A stretch of 7,786 nt of DNA from Bacillota bacterium (lineage in GTDB: Bacteria; Bacillota; Clostridia; Oscillospirales; CAG-272), in NCBI GenBank assembly GCA_021199825.1, contig JAJQHI010000050.1, positions 1-7,786 on the forward strand. The letters are read 5' to 3'. A program made the translations under genes and the position numbers. The notes below the pieces were generated by a model that made no database searches, had not been told where the DNA came from, and saw only the letters and a list, made by a program, of their open reading frames with translations. Below, in pieces: positions 1-5,673 of this stretch. The stretch's first letter is position 1; every line of letters begins with the position of its first letter.

Positions 1-6
1 TAATCG

Positions 7-13
7 AAGGGGG
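7..13 (+). promoter_or_regulatory. Ribosome binding site of glgD
   Basis: AAGGGGG lies nine bases before the ATG at 23, a normal spacing that supports this start. A TAA at bases 1-3 could be the stop codon of an upstream gene, most likely glgC, but its reading frame cannot be checked because it lies at the window edge. Confidence 0.75.
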
Positions 14-22
14 ATAAATAAG

Positions 23-1156
23 ATGTCTGCTGCAGGAATTATTTTTTCAAACATACATGACTCCAACATTTCGGAGCTTACGAGAATGCGTACCCTCGCG
101 TCCGTTCCGTTTGGATGCAGGTACAGGCTCATTGACTTCACGCTTTCCAATATGGTCAATTCAGGGATAACAAACGTGAACGTTATCACTCATTATAACT
201 ATCATTCCCTGATGGACCATCTCGGAACGGGCAAGGACTGGGATCTCGCGCGCGCACGCGGAGGCATTAAGCTTTTCCCGCCTTATGTTGCCGCTTTCGC
301 GACAAACATGAGTGCCTCTTATGATACGCGCCTTGAAGCGCTCAAGGGTATTAACGACGCGATATCACACATGACGGACGATTATGTGGTGCTTTTGGAC
401 TGCGACGTAATATGCAATATCGATTTAAACGATATAATCAACGACCACATAGAAAGCGGCGCCGACATTACCATGGCTGTCAAGCATGCAACTCTGACCA
501 CGGAGCAGGCGCGCATAAATACGCTTATCAGCTCAAATGAGCGTGGTGAGATTACGGATGTAATGTCATATCCGACGAATTTTTCGGGTGAGGCTGATAT
601 TTCGCTCAACATACTCGTCATGAGCCGCACGTATCTTCAGACAATGGTATATGACGCGATAGCGCATGGCTTTGTGAGCATGAACCGCGACATCATATCG
701 AAGAATATCGGTCACGCGAACTTTCGCGTATATAGATACGACGGGTATTTTGCAGTTATCTCGTCTATGACGGACTATTTCGACCATTCGATGGAGCTTA
801 TCTCACGTCCTGAGGTAAGGCGCGAGCTATTCCGCGAAAAGCAGCGTCCTATTTACACGAAGGTACGTAATTCGCCGCCTACAAAGTACATCAACGGCTC
901 AACGGTGAAAAACTCATTTATCGCTGACGGCTGCGTGATTGAGGGAACGGTTGAAAACTCGATTCTTTTCCGCGGTGTTAAAATTGGGAAGAAGACGACG
1001 GTGAAAAACTCGATACTGTTCCAGGACACCTTCACCGGGGAAAACGTCACCCTCAACTATGTTCTGACGGACAAGGACGTCGTGGTGCGCGACAGAACGG
1101 TTCTTTCCAGCGCCAAGACTATGCCGATTTACGTTCCGAAGGGAAGGATGTTGTGA
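23..1156 (+). CDS. glgD: GlgD, non-catalytic subunit of glucose-1-phosphate adenylyltransferase
   Basis: GlgD is the regulatory or structural partner of GlgC in the ADP-glucose pyrophosphorylase of Firmicutes, which makes ADP-glucose from ATP and glucose-1-phosphate in the cytoplasm. The 377-residue protein has the family architecture. An N-terminal nucleotidyltransferase fold carries SVPFGCRYRLIDF (about residues 27-39) and LSNMVNSGI (41-49), matching the GlgC consensus AVPFGGKYRIIDF...LSN..NSGI. A C-terminal left-handed beta-helix of hexapeptide-like turns spans about residues 296-360. The glycine-rich GGxGTRL nucleotide loop of active GlgC is missing: residues 9-20 read SNIHDSNISELT. The Lys of the GlgC AKPAVPFGG motif is also absent, as expected for a non-catalytic GlgD. 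DCDVICNIDL (126-135) fits GlgD rather than GlgC. The length is normal and the frame is intact. Genomic context (glgA and glgP downstream, probable glgC upstream) agrees. The stop codon is followed two bases later by a long hairpin. Confidence 0.95.
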   Translation: MSAAGIIFSNIHDSNISELTRMRTLASVPFGCRYRLIDFTLSNMVNSGITNVNVITHYNYHSLMDHLGTGKDWDLARARGGIKLFPPYVAAFATNMSASYDTRLEALKGINDAISHMTDDYVVLLDCDVICNIDLNDIINDHIESGADITMAVKHATLTTEQARINTLISSNERGEITDVMSYPTNFSGEADISLNILVMSRTYLQTMVYDAIAHGFVSMNRDIISKNIGHANFRVYRYDGYFAVISSMTDYFDHSMELISRPEVRRELFREKQRPIYTKVRNSPPTKYINGSTVKNSFIADGCVIEGTVENSILFRGVKIGKKTTVKNSILFQDTFTGENVTLNYVLTDKDVVVRDRTVLSSAKTMPIYVPKGRML

Positions 1157-1158
1157 CG

Positions 1159-1187
1159 TTGACTATCGCGCATAGCGCGATAGTCAA
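1159..1187 (+). repeat. Palindrome A, hairpin directly after glgD (unit 1)
   Basis: Thirteen-base arms, TTGACTATCGCGC (1159-1171) and GCGCGATAGTCAA (1175-1187), are perfectly complementary around the loop ATA. With G1158 bulged, GAC 1155-1157 can also pair with GTC 1188-1190, so the stem may reach into the glgD stop codon. No T-run follows (the next bases are GTCGG), so it is not a classical intrinsic terminator. It could protect the 3' end of glgD mRNA or be a REP-like repeat. It shares its sequence with two further palindromes downstream. Confidence 0.85.
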
Positions 1188-1191
1188 GTCG

Positions 1192-1234
1192 GTAAATATC
1201 TGATTCAAATCGCAGATTTGAATCAGATATTTAC
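1192..1234 (+). repeat. Palindrome B, perfect 20-bp-arm hairpin
   Basis: Bases 1192-1211 and 1215-1234 are exact reverse complements (20 bp) with the three-base loop GCA. The arms are AT-rich and unrelated to palindromes A, C and D. The element sits between the AAGTCG that follows palindrome A and a degenerate copy of the spacer (about 1235-1253) that follows palindromes C and D. It therefore looks inserted into the first repeat unit. No T-tract follows. It may be a separate family of dispersed hairpin. Confidence 0.85.
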
Positions 1235-1253
1235 AGTGGAGTGCGTGATTTTA

Positions 1254-1310
1254 AGGCATATTGCCTGTCGCGCATAGCGCGATAGGCAAGTCGTGAAGCG
1301 TATGTTTTTG
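1254..1310 (+). repeat. Tandem repeat unit 2 with palindrome C
   Basis: A 57-base unit: AGGCATA, palindrome C (1261-1289), then GTCGTGAAGCGTATGTTTTTG. Palindrome C pairs TTGCCTGTCGCGC (1261-1273) with GCGCGATAGGCAA (1277-1289) around the loop ATA. All 13 positions pair, with one G-T wobble (1267/1283). Relative to palindrome A, the fourth pair has changed from A-T to C-G on both arms. AGGCA at 1254-1258 could alternatively pair with TGCCT at 1262-1266 and compete with palindrome C. Confidence 0.8.
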
Positions 1311-1370
1311 AGGCATATTGACTATCATCGCGCACAGCGTGATAGTCAAGTCGTGAAGCGCATGTATTTA
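1311..1370 (+). repeat. Tandem repeat unit 3 with palindrome D
   Basis: A 60-base unit that closely matches unit 2: AGGCATA, palindrome D (1318-1349), then GTCGTGAAGCGCATGTATTTA. Palindrome D pairs TTGACTATCA (1318-1327) with TGATAGTCAA (1340-1349). Then T1328 is bulged, CGC 1329-1331 pairs with GCG 1337-1339, and the loop is GCACA. It is three bases longer than palindromes A and C. The tenth pair is A-T here but G-C in palindrome A, another change that preserves pairing. There is no T-run terminator signature. Bases 1371-1439 hold nothing I recognise. Confidence 0.8.
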
Positions 1371-1439
1371 CGAAATGTAGAGAATCGTGCTGTGCGGGTT
1401 ATTTACGCAGCTGTTGTGTACTTTTGTTAAATCATGAGT

Positions 1440-1452
1440 GGTGTGACACACC
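1440..1452. promoter_or_regulatory. 13-bp palindrome upstream of the glgA promoter (possible operator)
   Basis: GGTGTG-A-CACACC is a perfect palindrome about 24 bases upstream of the -35 of promoter P1. As RNA it could form only a weak four-pair hairpin, so a protein-binding site is more plausible than a terminator. No regulator can be assigned. Confidence 0.3.
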
Positions 1453-1476
1453 GGTCTTTTGGATTTTCAAAAAAAC

Positions 1477-1505
1477 TTGCAAAGAGGCACGCTTTGTGGT
1501 AAAAT
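1477..1505 (+). promoter_or_regulatory. Sigma-A promoter P1 for the glgA-glgP operon
   Basis: The -35 TTGCAA (1477-1482) and -10 TAAAAT (1500-1505) are separated by the optimal 17 bases. An A-run (about 1469-1475) just upstream could act as an UP element. The predicted start is near G1512, giving a leader of about 160 bases before glgA. Inside the spacer, CAAAG (1480-1484) and CTTTG (1492-1496) form an inverted repeat overlapping the -35, a possible repressor site. It does not match the CcpA cre consensus well. Confidence 0.65.
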
Positions 1506-1511
1506 AGTGTT

Positions 1512-1527
1512 GGCGGCGTGTGCCGTC
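1512..1527 (+). promoter_or_regulatory. Stem-loop at the predicted 5' end of the P1 transcript
   Basis: GGCGGC (1512-1517) pairs with GCCGTC (1522-1527), including one G-U wobble, around the tetraloop GUGU. It begins at the start site expected for promoter P1. A stem at the extreme 5' end of an mRNA often slows decay, but that role here is inference. Confidence 0.35.
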
Positions 1528-1535
1528 GGATTTGT

Positions 1536-1619
1536 CAGGTGATACAATCAAATATTGATTGATCAAATAATGATTGCTCAAATTTTGATTAATCAGCTTG
1601 TGATTGTACTTTCCACCTG
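1536..1619 (+). repeat. Four 15-bp-period repeats inside an outer inverted repeat (glgA leader)
   Basis: Four direct repeats with consensus TCAAATnnTGATT start at 1548, 1563, 1578 and 1593, exactly 15 bases apart. The first three are near-identical and the fourth keeps TCA and TGATT. Each is itself near-palindromic, for example TCAAATTTTGA at 1578-1588. The array is enclosed by CAGGTG (1536-1541) with CACCTG (1614-1619) and ACAATCA (1544-1550) with TGATTGT (1601-1607). It could be a tandem operator array (DNA) or a long leader hairpin (RNA). It ends over the -35 of a second possible promoter. I do not recognise it as any known riboswitch or operator. Confidence 0.75.
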
Positions 1620-1628
1620 CGGTATGAT
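1599..1628 (+). promoter_or_regulatory. Possible second promoter P2 for glgA
   Basis: TTGTGA (1599-1604, four of six matches to TTGACA) and TATGAT (1623-1628, five of six matches to TATAAT) are 18 bases apart. The -35 overlaps the last 15-bp repeat, so a protein bound to the array would touch RNA polymerase here. Weaker than P1. Confidence 0.35.
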
Positions 1629-1659
1629 GTAATTAGGTAACATAAAAAAATATTTTTTG

Positions 1660-1664
1660 AGGAG
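1660..1664 (+). promoter_or_regulatory. Ribosome binding site of glgA
   Basis: AGGAG lies eight bases before the ATG at 1673, the optimal spacing. Just before it is an AT palindrome, AAAAAATATTTTTT (1645-1658), which should keep the site largely unstructured. Confidence 0.8.
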
Positions 1665-1672
1665 AGACGGAA

Positions 1673-3103
1673 ATGAAGATTCTTTATGCGGGCTCTGAGG
1701 CGCTTCCGTTTGCCGCGAGCGGCGGACTTGGCGATGTTTTGGGGTCGCTCCCGGCTGCAATCAAGGAAAAGTATCCTGATGCGGATGTTCGTGTTGTAAT
1801 GCCGCTTTACGGCTCTGTCTCGGACGAGTATCGCCGTGACATGAAAAGAGAGTGTGAGACTACCGTAAGACTTGCTTGGAGAACGCAGTACTGCGGAATT
1901 TATTCATACGAATATAAGGGTGTAACCTTCTATTTTATCGATAACGAATACTATTTCAAGCGCCCGTCGCTTTACGGGAGCTTTGACGATGGGGAGAGGT
2001 TTGCTTTCTTCGGGCGCGCAATCCTTGACCTTATGCACAGGGTAGATTTCTTCCCCGATGTGCTTCACTGCAACGATTGGCAGACAGCCTCAGCGGTGCT
2101 CTATCTTCGTACGCTTTACGGCGGTGACGGAAGGTATCGTGCAGTAAAGGCTGTATATACAATTCACAATATTGAGTATCAGGGCGTTTACGGCACGGAA
2201 ATTCTCGGCGACGTATTCGGTCTTGGCACGAACGTAAGGGGTGTTGTCGAATATGACGGCGACATAAATCTAACGAAGAGCGCTATTGTATGCGCCGATG
2301 CCGTTACGACGGTCTCGCCGCACTACGCGGAGGAAATTCAGACAGAGTTTTATTCGCACGGACTTTACCATGTCCTGAGACTTTATAAGGACAAGCTTTC
2401 CGGAATTATAAACGGAATTGACTTTGACTATTATAATCCCGAAACGGATTCTGAGATTGCGAAGAATTTCTCGGCTAAGGCTTATTCGGGCAAGCATGAG
2501 TGCAAGACGGAGCTTCATCGCATAATGTGGCTTGAGGAAAATCCCGATACGCCCATTGTCGCTATGATTTCGCGTCTTGTTAAGCACAAGTGCGTTGACC
2601 TTGTTGAGCGCGTGATTGAGGAATACCTCGGAGACGATGTACAGTTTGTTGTTCTCGGAACAGGAGACTACGCTTACGAGGAGTTTTTCACGAATCTGTC
2701 TCACAGGTATCCTTCAAAGGTTGCCGTGAGTCTTCAGTTCAACAAGTCTCTTTCAAAGAAGATATACGCGGGCGCGGATATGTTCTTAATGCCCTCGCAG
2801 AGCGAGCCCTGCGGGCTTTCTCAGATGATAGCGTCGCGTTATGGTGCCGTGGCGATTGTGCGTGAGACGGGCGGGCTTTCCGATTCGATAACTCCCTATA
2901 ACGAGTTCACGAATGAGGGAATAGGCTTCACATTCTCAAATTACAATGCTCACGATATGCTTTATACGATGCGCTACGCAACGTCTGTGTACCGCGACAA
3001 GAAGCGCTGGACATCTCTTATGCGCCGCGCGATGAAGACGGATTTTTCTTGGGGAGCATCCGCCGAAAAATACATGAGTCTTTACGAGGGGCTTATCGGA
3101 TAA
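1673..3103 (+). CDS. glgA: GlgA, glycogen synthase (ADP-glucose type, GT5)
   Basis: GlgA transfers glucose from ADP-glucose to the non-reducing end of alpha-1,4-glucan, in the cytoplasm. At 476 residues it is the normal length for the bacterial GT5 family. Visible motifs are the N-terminal loop SGGLGDVLGSLP (16-27), HCNDWQT (132-138), TIHNIEYQG (163-171), NGIDFDYYNPETD (247-259), the phosphate-binding region ISRLVKHK (299-306), and the C-terminal SEPCGLSQM (377-385) with RETGGL (397-402), which includes the family's conserved Glu at 378. Two residues stand out. The ADP-glucose loop Lys of the KTGGL motif (Lys15 in E. coli) is Ala15 here, and the usual HKG/QKG reads HKC (305-307). The rest of the active site looks intact, so I take it as functional. 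It is the first gene of a glgA-glgP operon, with glgP 33 bases downstream. The upstream repeat array and promoters suggest it is the regulated entry point. Confidence 0.96.
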   Translation: MKILYAGSEALPFAASGGLGDVLGSLPAAIKEKYPDADVRVVMPLYGSVSDEYRRDMKRECETTVRLAWRTQYCGIYSYEYKGVTFYFIDNEYYFKRPSLYGSFDDGERFAFFGRAILDLMHRVDFFPDVLHCNDWQTASAVLYLRTLYGGDGRYRAVKAVYTIHNIEYQGVYGTEILGDVFGLGTNVRGVVEYDGDINLTKSAIVCADAVTTVSPHYAEEIQTEFYSHGLYHVLRLYKDKLSGIINGIDFDYYNPETDSEIAKNFSAKAYSGKHECKTELHRIMWLEENPDTPIVAMISRLVKHKCVDLVERVIEEYLGDDVQFVVLGTGDYAYEEFFTNLSHRYPSKVAVSLQFNKSLSKKIYAGADMFLMPSQSEPCGLSQMIASRYGAVAIVRETGGLSDSITPYNEFTNEGIGFTFSNYNAHDMLYTMRYATSVYRDKKRWTSLMRRAMKTDFSWGASAEKYMSLYEGLIG

Positions 3104-3115
3104 CGACTTATACTT

Positions 3116-3122
3116 AAGGGGG
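3116..3122 (+). promoter_or_regulatory. Ribosome binding site of glgP with long spacer
   Basis: AAGGGGG is 14 bases from the ATG at 3137, longer than the usual 5-10. The spacer is entirely A/T. An in-frame ATT at 3131 would have eight-base spacing, but ATT starts are very rare, so the ATG is kept. Confidence 0.6.
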
Positions 3123-3136
3123 TATTATATATTTAT

Positions 3137-5569
3137 ATGGCTAAAGACAAGATGACAAAGCAGGAAATTGAGGCTGCTATAGAGGGGAAGCTTTCGAGGT
3201 ATTTCAATATGACCTCGAAGGACGCGACGAAGTCACAGATTTATCAGGCGACGGTTTTGACGGTGAAGGACAGGCTCACCTCGATGCGATCCGATTTCAA
3301 AATCGACGAGAAAAAGTCCGATCAAAAGAGAATCGTTTATCTTTGCATGGAGTTTTTGCTCGGACGCTCGCTCAAGACAAATCTTTATAATCTCGGATTG
3401 ACCGATGAATATTCAGCCGTTCTTTCCGATATGGGAATTTCGCTTGACGAGATTTACGAGGAGGAGCCTGATCCGGCGCTCGGAAACGGTGGACTCGGAC
3501 GTTTGGCTGCCTGCTTTATGGATTCGCTTACAACGCTTGGATATTTTGCAAAGGGATATTCGCTGCTTTACGAATATGGTCTTTTCAAGCAGAAAATCGT
3601 TGACGGCGAGCAGGTGGAGCTTCCCGACACATGGCTGCCGGGCGGCGAATGCTGGCTTGTTCAGCGCTCAGATAAGGCGATAACTGTGAAGCTTGACGGA
3701 CACGTCAATGAAACATGGGGTGAGGACGGAAAGTGCCATGCTGTGCTTGAAAACTACACCGAGGTTCAGGCTATACCGTATGATATGATGATTTCCGGCG
3801 CAGGAACAAAGGCGGTAAATACGCTTCGTCTTTGGCGCGCAAGGGGAGTCAACAATGATTTCAACATGAACCTTTTCTCACAGGGAGACTACATCCGCGC
3901 AATGCAGCAGAACACAAGCGCCGAGGTGATAACAAAGGTGCTTTATCCGTCTGATGAGCATACTGAGGGTAAGCAGCTCAGGCTGACGCAGCAGTATGTG
4001 CTCGTTTCGGCATCGCTCCAGAGTGTCTTCATGGATCATCTTTCCGCTTACGGTACGCTTGATAATTTTGCCGACAAGGTTGCGATTCACATAAACGATA
4101 CGCACCCGGCGCTTGTCGTTCCTGAGCTGATGAGAATCCTTCTTGACGATTACGATTATTCGTGGGAGGACGCATGGGATGTTGTGACGAAGGTCACATC
4201 ATACACAAACCACACTGTCATGCCTGAGGCGCTTGAAACGTGGAGCGAGGATTTGTTCCGCTTCAAGCTTCCGAGAATACACATGATAATCACGGAAATC
4301 AACCGCCGCTTCTGCGAGGATCTTTGGAACGCTTATCCGGGTGACTGGGGGCGCATTACGCGCATGTCTATTGTCAGCTACGGTCAGGTCAGAATGGCGA
4401 ACCTTTCCGTTGTCGCGTCGCACAAGGTCAACGGTGTTTCCGCGCTTCACTCGGAAATACTCAAGGAAACCGTATTCCACGACTACTACAAGTACACTCC
4501 CGAAAAATTCACGAATGTCACAAACGGAATCGCGTACAGGCGCTGGCTCTGTACGTCCAATCCCGCGCTTTCATCGCTTCTTGACGACACAATCGGCAGC
4601 GATTACAGGCTTCATTCCGAAAAGCTCGCTGATTTCGCGCCATTCGCGGAAAAGACTGACGTCAGAGCAAGGCTTGGAGAAATTAAGCACGAAAATAAGG
4701 TAAAATTCGCGGACTTTTATAAAAAGCAGACGGGAATTGCGCTTGACACGGACAGCATTTTCGATGTTCAGGTAAAGCGTATGCACGAATATAAGCGCCA
4801 GCTTCTGAATGTGCTCAAGATTGTATCCTTCTATAACGAGTGGAAGAACAATCCGCACTGCGACCTGCCGCCAATCACATTTGTGTTCGGCGGAAAGGCG
4901 GCTCCCGGATATTATTTCGCGAAGGACATAATCAATCTCATCTGGAATCTTTCCGCCGACATTGAAAAGGATCCTTATCTGCGCGACAGAATGAGAGTCG
5001 TTTATCTTGAGGATTACAAGGTCACATCTGCTGAAATTATCATTCCGGCGACTGATATAAGCGAGCAGATTTCGCTTGCCGGCAAGGAAGCGTCCGGCAC
5101 GGGATGCATGAAGTTTATGATAAACGGAGCGCTCACGGTCGGAACGCTTGACGGTGCGAACGTCGAGATGGCTGAGGCTGTCGGCGACGACAATATTTAT
5201 ATTTTCGGACTTCACACCGAGGATGTTGATGACCTGTGGCGCAACGGGTATCAGTCTATCAAGTACTATCAGCAGAGCAAGAACCTGCGCGATGCGGTTG
5301 ACAGACTTGATGTCGGCTTTAACGGCAAGAAATTCTCGAACATGGTTGGATATTTCCTCTACGGTCACGGAATGTCCGATCCTTATATGTGTCTTGCGGA
5401 CTTTGACGCATATGTATCGACATATATGCGTGCGCTTTCCGATTACGCGAACAAGGATGTGTGGGAGAAAAAATCTGCGCTTAACATCGCGGGTTCCGGT
5501 TATTTCTCATCTGACCGCAGCATAAAGGAATACGCCGAAAAGATTTGGAACGCCAAGAGCGTATATTGA
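3137..5569 (+). CDS. glgP: GlgP, glycogen/maltodextrin phosphorylase (GT35)
   Basis: This PLP-dependent enzyme removes glucose from the non-reducing ends of alpha-1,4-glucan as glucose-1-phosphate, in the cytoplasm. At 810 residues it is a standard bacterial long-form phosphorylase. Landmarks are DPALGNGGLGRLAACFMDS (112-130), ELPDTWLPGG (161-170), HINDTHPALVVPELMRIL (318-335), YTNHTVMPEALE (356-367), VTNGIAYRRW (461-470), VKRMHEYKRQLLN (546-558) and FGGKAAPGYYFAK (584-596). The PLP-lysine signature is EASGTGCMKFMINGALT, with Lys659 as the Schiff-base residue. The usual Asn two positions before that Lys (GTGNMK) is Cys657 here, and the Leu/Met after it is Ile662. Both are mild deviations. The protein starts almost directly in the catalytic fold, with no signal peptide or separate regulatory domain. 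It is co-transcribed with glgA and pairs glucan breakdown with synthesis. Substrate preference (glycogen versus maltodextrin) cannot be read from the sequence. Confidence 0.96.
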   Translation: MAKDKMTKQEIEAAIEGKLSRYFNMTSKDATKSQIYQATVLTVKDRLTSMRSDFKIDEKKSDQKRIVYLCMEFLLGRSLKTNLYNLGLTDEYSAVLSDMGISLDEIYEEEPDPALGNGGLGRLAACFMDSLTTLGYFAKGYSLLYEYGLFKQKIVDGEQVELPDTWLPGGECWLVQRSDKAITVKLDGHVNETWGEDGKCHAVLENYTEVQAIPYDMMISGAGTKAVNTLRLWRARGVNNDFNMNLFSQGDYIRAMQQNTSAEVITKVLYPSDEHTEGKQLRLTQQYVLVSASLQSVFMDHLSAYGTLDNFADKVAIHINDTHPALVVPELMRILLDDYDYSWEDAWDVVTKVTSYTNHTVMPEALETWSEDLFRFKLPRIHMIITEINRRFCEDLWNAYPGDWGRITRMSIVSYGQVRMANLSVVASHKVNGVSALHSEILKETVFHDYYKYTPEKFTNVTNGIAYRRWLCTSNPALSSLLDDTIGSDYRLHSEKLADFAPFAEKTDVRARLGEIKHENKVKFADFYKKQTGIALDTDSIFDVQVKRMHEYKRQLLNVLKIVSFYNEWKNNPHCDLPPITFVFGGKAAPGYYFAKDIINLIWNLSADIEKDPYLRDRMRVVYLEDYKVTSAEIIIPATDISEQISLAGKEASGTGCMKFMINGALTVGTLDGANVEMAEAVGDDNIYIFGLHTEDVDDLWRNGYQSIKYYQQSKNLRDAVDRLDVGFNGKKFSNMVGYFLYGHGMSDPYMCLADFDAYVSTYMRALSDYANKDVWEKKSALNIAGSGYFSSDRSIKEYAEKIWNAKSVY

Positions 5570-5606
5570 TTTTAAACTGCCGATAGGGGCAAATACACTT
5601 TAATTG

Positions 5607-5663
5607 AAGGGAGGGGACACGGAAGCTGCCGTCAACCGATAACTCGGAAGCTTGCGTGTCCCC
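5607..5663 (+). promoter_or_regulatory. Ribosome site plus long hairpin in the leader of the GH13 gene
   Basis: AAGGGAGGGG (5607-5616) is a strong Shine-Dalgarno sequence with GGAGG at 5610-5614, but the first ATG in frame is about 60 bases away at 5674. Between them is a hairpin: GGGGACACG (5613-5621) pairs perfectly with CGTGTCCCC (5655-5663); then a G-G mismatch; then AAGCT (5623-5627) with AGCTT (5649-5653); then CCG (5629-5631) with CGG (5645-5647), or alternatively CCGA/TCGG around the loop TAAC. No T-tract follows, so it is not a terminator. When folded, it brings AAGGGA to within about 10 bases of the ATG. It also buries the GTG at 5656. Confidence 0.7.
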
Positions 5664-5673
5664 GTCATATTAT

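Noticed and set aside
23..1156. glgC instead of glgD
   Set aside because: The GGxGTRL nucleotide loop and the AKPAVPFGG Lys of catalytic GlgC are absent.
1159..1349. Palindromes A-D as rho-independent terminators
   Set aside because: None is followed directly by a T-run. The nearest one after palindrome C begins about 14 bases later. Transcript end protection or REP-like elements fit better.
1159..1370. CRISPR array
   Set aside because: The units are contiguous, degenerate and palindromic, without unique spacers of constant length, and there are no cas genes.
1302..1430. 42-codon open frame (ATG 1302 to TAA 1428-1430) in the glgD-glgA spacer
   Set aside because: It runs through repeat unit 3 and its palindrome, has only a weak GAAG ahead of it, and its product resembles no protein I know. 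It is probably chance.
1536..1619. T-box or known metabolite riboswitch before glgA
   Set aside because: There is no T-box sequence, no conserved riboswitch core and no terminator/antiterminator pair.
4571..5368. 265-codon open frame on the minus strand inside glgP
   Set aside because: It lies wholly antisense to the well-conserved glgP, including its PLP region. Such mirror frames are common in this codon usage, and it has no recognisable motifs.
5656..5658. GTG as the start of the GH13 gene
   Set aside because: It lies inside the paired 3' arm of the leader hairpin with no ribosome site at usable distance. The ATG at 5674 is preferred, though not proven.
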